Origin: Candidatus Hydromicrobium americanum
GTDB lineage: Bacteria > Actinomycetota > Humimicrobiia > Humimicrobiales > Humimicrobiaceae
Reading direction: 5' to 3'
Length of the DNA stretch: 6,356 bases
NCBI GenBank assembly: GCA_002779205.1
Contig: PEXF01000010.1
Span: 14,803-21,158, forward strand
Position 1 is the stretch's first letter. Every line of letters begins with the position of its first letter. The notes below the pieces were generated by a model. The model made no database searches. It was not told the origin of the DNA and saw only the letters and a list, made by a program, of their open reading frames with translations. Shown here one piece after another: positions 1 through 6,229 of this stretch. The position numbers and the translations under genes are program-made.

Positions 1-398
1 TGATGGCTGATAATAAGGTTTGTGAGAAATACCCTTTGAAAGTTGATTATAAAGATGGGATGTATATAATAGATGATTATTATATTTTTTCCCGGATATT
101 TGAAGAATTGCTAAAAAAGATACCGAAGAGTAAAATATCTGCTAAATTTCATAATACACTTGCCGGGGCTGTGCTTGAAATCAGCAGTATTATAAGAAAA
201 AACAGTGGTATCTCGAGGGTTGCTTTAAGCGGCGGAGTTTTTCAGAATAACTACCTTTTAAACAGATGTTTTAATATATTAAAAAAGGATGGTTTTAAGG
301 TATACTCGAATTTCAAGGTTCCGGTTAATGATGGAGGTATCTCCCTTGGACAGGCATACATAGCTTCCTTAAGAATTTTATCTTCAAAGAAAGGATAG
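1..398 (+). CDS. hypF: Carbamoyltransferase HypF, C-terminal fragment (5' end outside window)
   Basis: This is the last 131 or so residues of HypF, which uses carbamoyl phosphate and ATP to carbamoylate the C-terminal cysteine of HypE, the first step in making the cyanide ligands of [NiFe] hydrogenases. Full-length HypF is usually about 750 residues, so most of the gene lies to the left. The ATG at position 3 is almost certainly internal. What is visible is the end of the Kae1/YrdC-associated carbamoyltransferase domain. Numbering from that ATG, it shows the conserved FHNTLA stretch with H50-N51, the SGGVFQN motif at 76-82, and PVNDGGISLGQA at 107-118, near the nucleotide/metal site. The reading frame ends in TAG seven bases before hypC, which fits a shared hypFCDE transcript. 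The family assignment is firm; nothing can be said about the N-terminal acylphosphatase, zinc-finger and YrdC domains. Confidence 0.95.
   Translation, partial: MADNKVCEKYPLKVDYKDGMYIIDDYYIFSRIFEELLKKIPKSKISAKFHNTLAGAVLEISSIIRKNSGISRVALSGGVFQNNYLLNRCFNILKKDGFKVYSNFKVPVNDGGISLGQAYIASLRILSSKKG
390..395 (+). promoter_or_regulatory. Ribosome binding site for hypC
   Basis: AAAGGA lies about 10 bases upstream of the hypC ATG and overlaps the last codons of hypF. The spacing is a little long, so part of hypC translation may depend on ribosomes finishing hypF. Confidence 0.5.
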
Positions 399-405
399 TT
401 TTATC

Positions 406-624
406 ATGTGTTTAGCTATACCGGCAAAAATAATTAAAATAAACAAAAATATAGCAGAAGTAGAAAGTCTTGGAGTTAAAAAAGAAATTGATATTTCTCT
501 TACACCAGGCGCTAGGGTAGGAAACTTCGTTATAGTACATGCAGGATTTGCTATACAGATTATAGATGAGGAAGATGCGCTGGTAACACAGGGCTATTGG
601 AAGGAATATTTAGGTGAGCAGTAA
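406..624 (+). CDS. hypC: Hydrogenase assembly chaperone HypC
   Basis: HypC (72 residues, normal family length) is a small cytoplasmic chaperone. With HypD it forms the scaffold on which the Fe(CN)2CO unit is built, and it then escorts that unit to the large-subunit precursor. The N-terminus MCLAIPAKI is the family signature. Cys2 is the essential residue that binds iron and contacts HypD once the initiator Met is removed. The conserved His is at residue 45 (VHAGFAIQ, 44-51), in the OB-fold-like core. The start is fixed by the MCLAIP motif. The gene lies 7 bases after hypF, and its end overlaps the start of hypD by 11 bases, so translation is probably coupled. A common HypC signature has Gly where this protein has Ala7, a mild substitution. 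With one hydrogenase in view, this HypC most likely serves the enzyme encoded on the opposite strand. Confidence 0.97.
   Translation: MCLAIPAKIIKINKNIAEVESLGVKKEIDISLTPGARVGNFVIVHAGFAIQIIDEEDALVTQGYWKEYLGEQ
601..605 (+). promoter_or_regulatory. Ribosome binding site supporting the GTG start of hypD
   Basis: AAGGA sits inside the 3' end of hypC, 8 bases before the GTG at 614. This spacing supports the GTG as the hypD start and the 11-base overlap with hypC. Confidence 0.6.
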
Positions 625-1717
625 TATTAAAGAACTGGTTGAATCCTTAAATAATAATAAACCCGACCATAAGATAAATATAATGGAAGTCTGCGGGACT
701 CACACTATGGCTATTTCCAGATATGGATTAAGACAGCTGATTCCTGAAAATATAAACCTTATTAGCGGGCCGGGGTGCCCGGTTTGTGTTACCCCTATCA
801 GCGATATAGACTGGATAATCGGGATTGCAAGACAGTACGATGTTTCCATATTTACTTTTGGAGATTTGTTCAGAGTGCCGGGTACGGAATCCAGTCTTTA
901 CAATGAAAAGTCGAAAGGTAAAGACATAAACATTTGCTATTCCCCTGCCGATGCCCTTGATTTTGCCAGAAATAACCCGGGGAAGAAAGTAATATTTATA
1001 GCCATTGGATTTGAAACTACAATACCCTTAACTTCAGTTATTATAAAAAGAGCCTACCAGGAAAAAATTAATAACTTCTATATATATAATACCCATAAAC
1101 TTGTACCAGAAGCATTAGAACTTCTCCTTTTAGATAAAGAGGTAGAAATTGATGCCTTCCTATGCCCCGGACATGTTTCTGCTATTATTGGAAGCAAACC
1201 TTATAATTTTATAGCAGAAGATTACCATATACCCTGTGTTATAAGTGGTTTTGAACCCATGGATATACTGGAATCCATAGCAACCATAATCAGACAGATA
1301 AATAAAGGCATATCAGAGGTTGAAATCCAGTATAGACGGGTAGTCAGAGAAGAGGGAAATCCTGCAGCATTAAAATCAATATATGAGGTATTTGACAAAT
1401 CAGATTCAGTATGGAGAGGCCTCGGAAATATTCCCGGAAGCGGTTTGAAGTTAAAAAAGAAATTTTTAAAATTCGATGCAAAGACCTATTTTACGGTAAA
1501 AAGATTTAAATCCAGAGAACCCGCCGGCTGTGAATGCGGGGATGTTTTAAAAGGAATAAAAAAGCCTACGGAATGCAGGCTATTCTCAAAAATCTGTAAA
1601 CCTGAAAATCCTATAGGACCGTGCATGGTTTCAAGCGAAGGGTCATGCGCAGCTTATTATAAATATGAAAAAATAAAAGTCCAACATTTAAAAAATCTTA
1701 ATATGACCTTAATATGA
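614..1717 (+). CDS. hypD: Hydrogenase formation protein HypD
   Basis: HypD (367 residues, usual length) is the iron-sulfur scaffold protein that, in complex with HypC, receives cyanide from HypE and assembles the Fe(CN)2CO group. It reads MEVCGTHTMA with C27, G28, T29 and H30, then GPGCPVC with the redox-active pair C55 and C58. A cysteine-rich C-terminal region has C306, C308, C321, C328, C337 and C345, which include the ligands of the [4Fe-4S] cluster. GSCAAYYKYE near the C-terminus is also typical. The start is GTG, chosen because AAGGA lies 8 bases upstream and the frame overlaps hypC by only 11 bases. The short tail after YKYE (residues 353-367) is not conserved, and its last codons fall in an 11-base tandem repeat that creates the TGA stop. 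That stop overlaps the hypE ATG as ATGA. Identification is secure. Confidence 0.97.
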   Translation: MSSNIKELVESLNNNKPDHKINIMEVCGTHTMAISRYGLRQLIPENINLISGPGCPVCVTPISDIDWIIGIARQYDVSIFTFGDLFRVPGTESSLYNEKSKGKDINICYSPADALDFARNNPGKKVIFIAIGFETTIPLTSVIIKRAYQEKINNFYIYNTHKLVPEALELLLLDKEVEIDAFLCPGHVSAIIGSKPYNFIAEDYHIPCVISGFEPMDILESIATIIRQINKGISEVEIQYRRVVREEGNPAALKSIYEVFDKSDSVWRGLGNIPGSGLKLKKKFLKFDAKTYFTVKRFKSREPAGCECGDVLKGIKKPTECRLFSKICKPENPIGPCMVSSEGSCAAYYKYEKIKVQHLKNLNMTLI

Positions 1718-1718
1718 C
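1697..1718 (+). repeat. Exact 11-base tandem direct repeat at the hypD/hypE junction
   Basis: CTTAATATGAC occurs at 1697-1707 and again, directly abutting, at 1708-1718. The first copy's ATG (1703) is Met364 of HypD. The second copy's ATG (1714) is the hypE start and also contains the hypD TGA stop (1715-1717). Because 11 is not a multiple of three, the second copy shifts the frame and provides the stop. With one copy, HypD would read straight into HypE in frame. Confidence 0.9.
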
Positions 1719-2772
1719 AAACAGTCAAAATAAAAGAAATATCAAAATCAATAACAAAAAATTCAAGGACAAAATCATTCAGCTCTCTCATGGCGATGGC
1801 GGAATTAAAACCGGAGAGCTGATAAATAACTTGCTGCTCAAGTATTTTGGAAATGAAATTTTAAATAAACTGGAAGACAGCGCAGTTCTTAATTGCAGTA
1901 GTAAGAAGATTGCCTATACTACTGACAGCTTTGTAGTAAATCCTATTTTCTTTCCTGGAGGAGATATTGGGAAACTAAGTATATGCGGTACTATAAACGA
2001 CCTGGTGACTACAGGATGTACTCCCCTGGCAATCAGCCTTTCATTCATCTTGGAAGAGGGCTTTCCGGTTTCCGATTTCAAAAAAATATTGCTTTCTACA
2101 AAGAAAGTTCTTGATGAAATAGGCTTAAATATAGTTACAGGTGACACTAAAGTAGTCGAAAAAGGAAGTGCTGATAAGATTTTTATAAATACATCCGGTA
2201 TAGGATTTCTCGGCAATAACATAGACATATCTCCGTGCAAAATAGAAGTAGGAGATAAGATTTTAATTAACGGGGGCATTGCCGAACATGGTACAGCTAT
2301 ACTCAACAGTAGAAAAGAGTTTAATTTTAAAACCAGTATAGTAAGCGACTGTGCTCCCCTGTCTTCACTGGTTAAAGATATGCTGTCAGTATCTAAAAAA
2401 ATCCATGCTTTAAGAGATGCTACCCGGGGAGGCCTGGCTTCTATACTTTTTGAACTGGCTAGAGCTTCTAAAACTAATATTAATATATACGAGGATAAAA
2501 TTCAGGTTAAAAAAGAGGTGCGCGGCATATGTGAGTTTCTGGGACTTGATCCTCTATACATTGCCAACGAGGGCAAAATGGTTGTTTTTGTAGACAGAAA
2601 GGATGCCGACAAGGTACTACAGGCAATGAAAAAAAATAAGTACGGAAAAGACAGCCGTGTTATCGGTGAAGTAACTGAAAAAGGTGAAGGACTGGTTATT
2701 TTAGTTACAGAACTGGGCACAAAAAGAATTCTCGACCTGCAATACAGTGAACAGCTCCCCAGAATATGCTAG
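1714..2772 (+). CDS. hypE: Hydrogenase maturation protein HypE (thiocarbamate dehydratase)
   Basis: HypE (352 residues) accepts a carbamoyl group from HypF on its C-terminal cysteine and dehydrates it with ATP to a thiocyanate, the source of the active-site cyanide ligands, which it hands to HypCD. It belongs to the PurM/AIR-synthase-like ATP-binding family. Visible motifs are LSHGDGG (24-30), TTDSFVV (69-75), FFPGGDIG (79-86), NDL (95-97), GDTKVV (143-148), RDATRGG (234-240) and ANEGK (284-288). The protein ends in the invariant PRIC, with Cys352 as the modified residue, so the 3' end is intact. The ATG is the only ATG before the LSHGDGG motif. It gives a Lys/Asn-rich leader of about 20 residues ahead of the domain, slightly longer than usual. 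No Shine-Dalgarno sequence is seen. The start overlaps the hypD stop as ATGA, so termination-reinitiation is likely. Confidence 0.97.
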   Translation: MTNSQNKRNIKINNKKFKDKIIQLSHGDGGIKTGELINNLLLKYFGNEILNKLEDSAVLNCSSKKIAYTTDSFVVNPIFFPGGDIGKLSICGTINDLVTTGCTPLAISLSFILEEGFPVSDFKKILLSTKKVLDEIGLNIVTGDTKVVEKGSADKIFINTSGIGFLGNNIDISPCKIEVGDKILINGGIAEHGTAILNSRKEFNFKTSIVSDCAPLSSLVKDMLSVSKKIHALRDATRGGLASILFELARASKTNINIYEDKIQVKKEVRGICEFLGLDPLYIANEGKMVVFVDRKDADKVLQAMKKNKYGKDSRVIGEVTEKGEGLVILVTELGTKRILDLQYSEQLPRIC

Positions 2773-2897
2773 TTGTCTGTTTAAAACATATTAAACTACT
2801 TACCTATTTCTTCTTTAACTATTATTATTGTAATATTTTATGAATATAGAGGTATTATAAACTGACATACACACTAATTATACCGGTACATTTTATT
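2773..2897. other. Convergent intergenic spacer between hypE and hypA
   Basis: This 125-base, very AT-rich spacer lies where the two gene groups run toward each other. I see no GC-rich hairpin followed by a T-run on either strand, no credible small ORF, and no tRNA-like structure. The palindrome TACCGGTA (2881-2888) and a weak AT hairpin (2779-2796) are the only symmetric elements. Confidence 0.7.
2779..2796 (+). terminator. Possible weak hairpin downstream of hypE
   Basis: GTTTAA (2779-2784) and TTAAAC (2791-2796) form a perfect 6-bp inverted repeat with a 6-base loop, starting 7 bases after the hypE stop. A pyrimidine-rich stretch follows, but not a clean T-run. The stem has a single G-C pair and would be unstable, so a role in termination is only a guess. 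Confidence 0.2.
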
Positions 2898-3242
2898 CTA
2901 TGTTTCTACTGAAATTATTTTAATTTCATCATCATCTATAAACCTAATATTTCTACCGGAACATTTCGGGCATTCTGCAACAAAAAGATTACCTACATTG
3001 GATATTTCTTTACAATCTTCACACTTAATCTGCGCTTTTTTCTTTTTAAATTTCAATTTAGCACTTTTTAAGATACTATTATCTTTAGTTAAAAACTTGT
3101 AATAGAACTCAACTGAATCAGGCTCAATGTACGCAATTGAGCTGATTTCAAAATTAACCTTCTTTATTTTCTTTATTTTATTTTCCTTTACTACCTTATT
3201 CAATATATCCAAAATCGAACAGGTAATAGAATATTCATGCAT
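2898..3242 (-). CDS. hypA: Hydrogenase nickel-insertion metallochaperone HypA
   Basis: HypA (114 residues, usual length) is a cytoplasmic metallochaperone that delivers Ni(II), normally together with the GTPase HypB, to the large-subunit precursor after the Fe(CN)2CO group is in place. It starts MHEYSI; His2 and the N-terminal amine form the nickel site. A structural zinc site is visible as CEDC (C74, C77) and CPKC (C91, C94). The start is fixed by the MHE motif. It lies 22 bases after the maturation protease in the same direction, as the last gene of the structural hydrogenase operon rather than in the hyp operon opposite. No clear Shine-Dalgarno precedes the ATG, so expression may be low or depend on upstream translation. 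The protein is unusually lysine-rich (KIKKIKK at 23-29, KFKKKK at 64-69) and its DNA looks more AT-rich than that of the hydrogenase subunits. hypB, its usual partner, is not adjacent. Confidence 0.95.
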   Translation of the reverse strand: MHEYSITCSILDILNKVVKENKIKKIKKVNFEISSIAYIEPDSVEFYYKFLTKDNSILKSAKLKFKKKKAQIKCEDCKEISNVGNLFVAECPKCSGRNIRFIDDDEIKIISVET

Positions 3243-3264
3243 AACAATTTTACAATTACGAGAA

Positions 3265-3762
3265 TCAATTTCTTTTTATCTCATCCATTATCAGTTCGCA
3301 TACCCTGGGGATTGAATCAAGAAGCACCTTTGAAATACCTATTGAAACACTCTCGGGAATATTTTCTACCTGACAGGAAAAGATTTTTATATAAACCTTA
3401 CATTGGTCCTTCAGTTCTTTTAATAAATTTGAAGTAGGGAGTTGATGCATTGAGAAATCATCTATCTTTTTTTCCGGAATATCCTCAAGCTCAATCTCAA
3501 AAACTTCTCCGGGTATTTTGCCAACATCCAATGCATCAACAATAATTATCTTATCCGGTTTTTGGGGGGAAAGGACTATATCAAACAGTATATTTCTTAC
3601 GCTACAACCAGCATTTATTATTTCAACATTTCCTGGAATCGAGTAATTTTTTTTAAAATAATCTACTGTTTGAGGACCAAATCCATCATCGCCAAATAAT
3701 ATATTTCCACATCCCAAAATAAGGATTGGTTTTCTGTAACGATCAGGAATATTATTTTGCAT
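3265..3762 (-). CDS. Hydrogenase maturation endopeptidase (HycI/HybD/FrxA family)
   Basis: This 165-residue protein belongs to the nickel-dependent endopeptidases that remove the C-terminal tail of the [NiFe] large subunit once the metal centre is complete. GCGNILFGDDGFGP (17-30) is the family signature. By comparison with HycI, the likely nickel-sensing residues are D26 (second Asp of DDG), D76 in IIVDALD (73-79), and H106 in SMHQLP (104-109). All three are present, so it should be active. The ATG lies 2 bases after the large-subunit stop, and no convincing ribosome binding site is seen, which suggests translational coupling to the large subunit. The large subunit keeps a 25-residue tail after its last metal-ligand motif, the expected substrate. 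About ten residues precede the core (ILILGCGN), so a slightly later start cannot be excluded. Which named paralogue it matches cannot be told from the sequence alone. Confidence 0.93.
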   Translation of the reverse strand: MQNNIPDRYRKPILILGCGNILFGDDGFGPQTVDYFKKNYSIPGNVEIINAGCSVRNILFDIVLSPQKPDKIIIVDALDVGKIPGEVFEIELEDIPEKKIDDFSMHQLPTSNLLKELKDQCKVYIKIFSCQVENIPESVSIGISKVLLDSIPRVCELIMDEIKRN

Positions 3763-3764
3763 TC

Positions 3765-5207
3765 TTAGTTTTTATAAGTTTGAACCACTTTACCGTAAGC
3801 ATCTACAATATCTATTTTAACTGCGATACTTCCATCTAAATTATGAGTTGCGCAAGATAAACAGGGATCATAGGCACGAATAGCCATCTCCACTCTATTT
3901 AAAATACCCTGATCATATTTGCCATCTTTTATTAAATCTGTTGCTGCCTTCTTTACTGACATATTAATTGGCGCGTTATTATGTGTGGTACCTACAATTA
4001 AATTTACATTAGTGACCATTCCATTTTCATCAGTTTCATAGTCGTGAATCAGTGTACCACGGGGTGCTTCAACACAGCCAATACCTCTAGCAGCTCGCGG
4101 CTTAACAGGAACTCTTATATCCTTCGAAGTTATTTCAGGATCTTCTAATAACTGGACTGCGTATTCTGCATTATATAGTAATTCAATCAATCTTGCCCAA
4201 TTATAAAGAAGAGTCAGTTGTACCGGTCTGCCAAATTCATTGCGGAATTCTTCAAATTCCTTCTGTGCGAGCGGCGTCCTGATCCTGTCACAAACATTCA
4301 TCCTTGCCAGTGTGTTAGTTCTATAAACTCCTACAGGATTATCTATGTCCATGGAAAGTTTTCCTGCTTTTTTCATATATGGAAATTTCAAGTATGTCCA
4401 TGGTTCAATATGTTCTCCAATATAGTCTGTATACTGTTCATATGTAAAGTCTTCATAACTGCCGTCAGCCTGCATCATTCTTAAGATTCCGTCATAGAGT
4501 TCTAGTGTCCCGTCTTTTGTTACTGTACCTAAAAATCCTGTTTTTATAACTCCCAGTGTCTTAACTGCTTCAATATACTGCGGAAAAATATTTTTCTTGG
4601 CATAATCAATTGAGAACTTTGCAAAATCTAAAACTTCATTTGCCATTTTAAGCAATTCATCTCTCTCCCCATCAGTAAGAGCTTTGCTATATCCCCCGGG
4701 AACTGCAGCAACAGGATGAATTGATTTTCCGGAAACTATTTCCAGCATCCTTGCACCCAGGTACCTGTTTCTTATAACCTTCTTTGCTATATCAGGAAAC
4801 TTCTCAGAAATACCAATTATATTTCTTACAGAATAGTCAGCATCAGGTCCCATTACAAAATCAGCTCCTGCTAGAAAGTAAAAATGCAAAATATGATCTT
4901 CAGTAGAAGCAATAGCTTTAGCAAGTTCACGGAGCTTTTTTGCAGCAGATGGTATCTCTACACCAAAAATAGCATCGCATGCCTTTGCGCTTGCTAAATG
5001 ATGGTGCCAGGGGCATACCCCACAAATACTGGTAACAATTCTTGGAAGTTCTTCAACAGGCCTGCCCACGCAGAACTTTTCAAAACCCCTGAGTTCTAAA
5101 ACACTAACTCTGGCATCACTTACATTACCACTGTCATCTAATTGTATGGTGACTTTTGCATGACCTTCAATTCTTGTTACTGGTTGAATAACAATTTTTT
5201 TACCCAT
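3765..5207 (-). CDS. [NiFe] hydrogenase large (catalytic) subunit, group 3, Mvh/Vhu alpha-like
   Basis: This is the catalytic subunit (480 residues) of a cytoplasmic [NiFe] hydrogenase, which interconverts H2 with protons and electrons. The N-terminus has PVTRIEGHAKV with conserved Glu14. The first Ni/Fe ligand motif follows RGFEKFCVGRP as SICGVCPWHHHLAS, giving C62 and C65 with H69. The second is DPCLSCATH (447-455), giving C449 and C452; His455 is the normal cleavage site. A 25-residue tail follows, rich in hydrophobic and Asp/Lys residues, and should be removed by the endopeptidase encoded just downstream. All four metal-binding positions are cysteine, so this is not a selenocysteine enzyme. 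The ATG is preceded by a strong AGGAGG. The small subunit upstream and the length fit the group 3 Frh/Mvh family, and I favour the F420-non-reducing (3c) type, mvhA-like. Subgroups 3a and 3b are less likely but not excluded without a phylogeny. Confidence 0.95.
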   Translation of the reverse strand: MGKKIVIQPVTRIEGHAKVTIQLDDSGNVSDARVSVLELRGFEKFCVGRPVEELPRIVTSICGVCPWHHHLASAKACDAIFGVEIPSAAKKLRELAKAIASTEDHILHFYFLAGADFVMGPDADYSVRNIIGISEKFPDIAKKVIRNRYLGARMLEIVSGKSIHPVAAVPGGYSKALTDGERDELLKMANEVLDFAKFSIDYAKKNIFPQYIEAVKTLGVIKTGFLGTVTKDGTLELYDGILRMMQADGSYEDFTYEQYTDYIGEHIEPWTYLKFPYMKKAGKLSMDIDNPVGVYRTNTLARMNVCDRIRTPLAQKEFEEFRNEFGRPVQLTLLYNWARLIELLYNAEYAVQLLEDPEITSKDIRVPVKPRAARGIGCVEAPRGTLIHDYETDENGMVTNVNLIVGTTHNNAPINMSVKKAATDLIKDGKYDQGILNRVEMAIRAYDPCLSCATHNLDGSIAVKIDIVDAYGKVVQTYKN

Positions 5208-5211
5208 TTTC

Positions 5212-5217
5212 CCTCCT
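5212..5217 (-). promoter_or_regulatory. Strong ribosome binding site for the large subunit
   Basis: AGGAGG, within AAGAGGAGGG, ends 4 bases before the ATG at 5207. It lies in the 79-base gap after the small subunit. The gap gives the catalytic subunit its own strong initiation signal, unlike the weak or absent sites of the two genes after it. No clear promoter is seen in the gap. Confidence 0.8.
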
Positions 5218-5286
5218 CTTTATTTTAGCTATCTCTATCAACTGATATGTTAAACTAATCTTAAACCGAAATTATCTAATAGGTTT

Positions 5287-6213
5287 CTAGGGCCTCTTGG
5301 GCAACGGTCTTAGCCTGCCCTGTGCCCCAATATATCTCTGAAATGTTGAACGTCTATCAAGAATTAACTTGGGGTCCAGACCAATACTGGAAAGTGCGCC
5401 CATCATCTCTACCATCGGATTTGCACCGGCTCTTATTGGACCAAAACAACCTCTGCAGGGCATAAATGCCTTAATACATCTCGGTGTTTTTTCACTCCCT
5501 CCACAACCAGACTTTGTTACGGGACCAAGACATAGGTAGCCAAGTTCCATAAAACATCTTGAATCTTCTAATTTCTGACCGGGTGGTACTATCGATTCCA
5601 ATGGTCTTTTTATTGCTGTAATCGCCTTTTTTTCTCTTTTAGCAGGGCAATCGTCACAAACACTTCGCTCCGGTATTTCAAATGTCTTGCCTTCAAGTAG
5701 TGAAGTTAACGCCTGGGCAATAAGCTCGGGTGAGGTTGGACAACCGGGAATGTAAACATCGACTTTAACCACTTCATCAATTGCGTAAACTCTATCGGTC
5801 AAAGGTGGTATATCTTCTGCAGGTGTATCAGCTGAATTTGTAGTCTTTGACTGCCTGAAAACCTTATCATAAATCTCTATTAGGGGATATTGATTTGCTA
5901 GAGCAGGAATCCCTCCAAAACATGCACAGGAACCAAGTGATATAAGTGTTTTACACTTTTTTCTCATTTCCTCTGTAATATGTTTTTCTTCCTCATTTCT
6001 TATTCCTCCTGATATAATTCCCACATCTGCTTCTGGAATCTCCATTTCTGTTTTCTCCCCTGTTTGACCAAAATACTTGTGGTCCATAAGAACCGGCATG
6101 TGTACGAACTCCAGCTTGGGTAATAAATCAAGCAGTGGTTCTCCAATGTCTAAAATAGTTACTTCACAACCCCCACAAATATTTAACCACTCTTCCGCAA
6201 CTTTTACTGGCAT
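5287..6213 (-). CDS. [NiFe] hydrogenase small (electron-transfer) subunit, Mvh/Vhu gamma-like
   Basis: This subunit passes electrons between the active site and partner proteins through iron-sulfur clusters. From the ATG at 6213 it has 308 residues. The N-terminal domain shows the proximal-cluster ligands: CGGC (C13, C16), GSCACFGG (C96, with C98) and PGCP (C158). The C-terminal part has eight further cysteines (C186, C189, C220, C228, C237, C246, C253, C256) in VCDDCP, GYLCLGP and CRGCFGP contexts, enough for two more [4Fe-4S] clusters. This layout and length match MvhG/FrhG-type group 3 subunits and are longer than HoxY. There is no Tat signal, so the enzyme is cytoplasmic. The frame is open 13 codons further, to an ATG at 6252. 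That start would overlap the upstream gene, while the ATG at 6213 has AGGAG 7 bases before it and puts CGGC at the usual distance from the N-terminus. Confidence 0.94.
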   Translation of the reverse strand: MPVKVAEEWLNICGGCEVTILDIGEPLLDLLPKLEFVHMPVLMDHKYFGQTGEKTEMEIPEADVGIISGGIRNEEEKHITEEMRKKCKTLISLGSCACFGGIPALANQYPLIEIYDKVFRQSKTTNSADTPAEDIPPLTDRVYAIDEVVKVDVYIPGCPTSPELIAQALTSLLEGKTFEIPERSVCDDCPAKREKKAITAIKRPLESIVPPGQKLEDSRCFMELGYLCLGPVTKSGCGGSEKTPRCIKAFMPCRGCFGPIRAGANPMVEMMGALSSIGLDPKLILDRRSTFQRYIGAQGRLRPLPKRP

Positions 6214-6220
6214 AATTTCT

Positions 6221-6225
6221 CTCCT
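6221..6225 (-). promoter_or_regulatory. Ribosome binding site that fixes the small-subunit start
   Basis: AGGAG, in the purine-rich run GAGAGAGGAGAG, lies 7 bases before the ATG at 6213, between the stop of the upstream gene and this start. It favours 6213 over the more upstream ATG at 6252. Confidence 0.8.
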
Positions 6226-6229
6226 CTCT

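Noticed and set aside
1914..2306. 130-codon open frame on the - strand inside hypE
   Set aside because: It lies wholly antisense to a well-supported hypE with all its motifs, has no recognisable domain and no gene context. It is a shadow frame.
2502..2720. 72-codon open frame on the - strand inside hypE
   Set aside because: Antisense shadow of the hypE C-terminal half; low-complexity Ser/Pro/Thr-rich product, no family resemblance.
2851..2884. Hairpin GGTAT...ATACC in the convergent spacer as a terminator
   Set aside because: Only five pairs with a loop of about 24 bases and no T-run on either side; expected by chance in AT-rich sequence.
3127..3437. Two short + strand open frames over hypA and the protease gene
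   Set aside because: They oppose two clearly identified genes, are rich in Phe/Leu/Ile as expected for the reverse of AT-rich coding DNA, and have no ribosome binding site I can see.
3840..3867. Possible selenocysteine in the C-terminal metal motif of the large subunit (as in VhuU or NiFeSe enzymes)
   Set aside because: The motif reads DPCLSCATH with ordinary cysteine codons; there is no in-frame TGA.
4218..4484. 88-codon open frame on the + strand inside the large-subunit gene
   Set aside because: Antisense to the conserved core of the hydrogenase large subunit; no motif supports it.
5208..5286. Internal promoter or regulatory RNA in the 79-base gap between small and large subunit genes
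   Set aside because: Apart from the strong ribosome binding site I find no convincing -35/-10 pair or stable fold; the gap is too short and AT-rich to support a claim.
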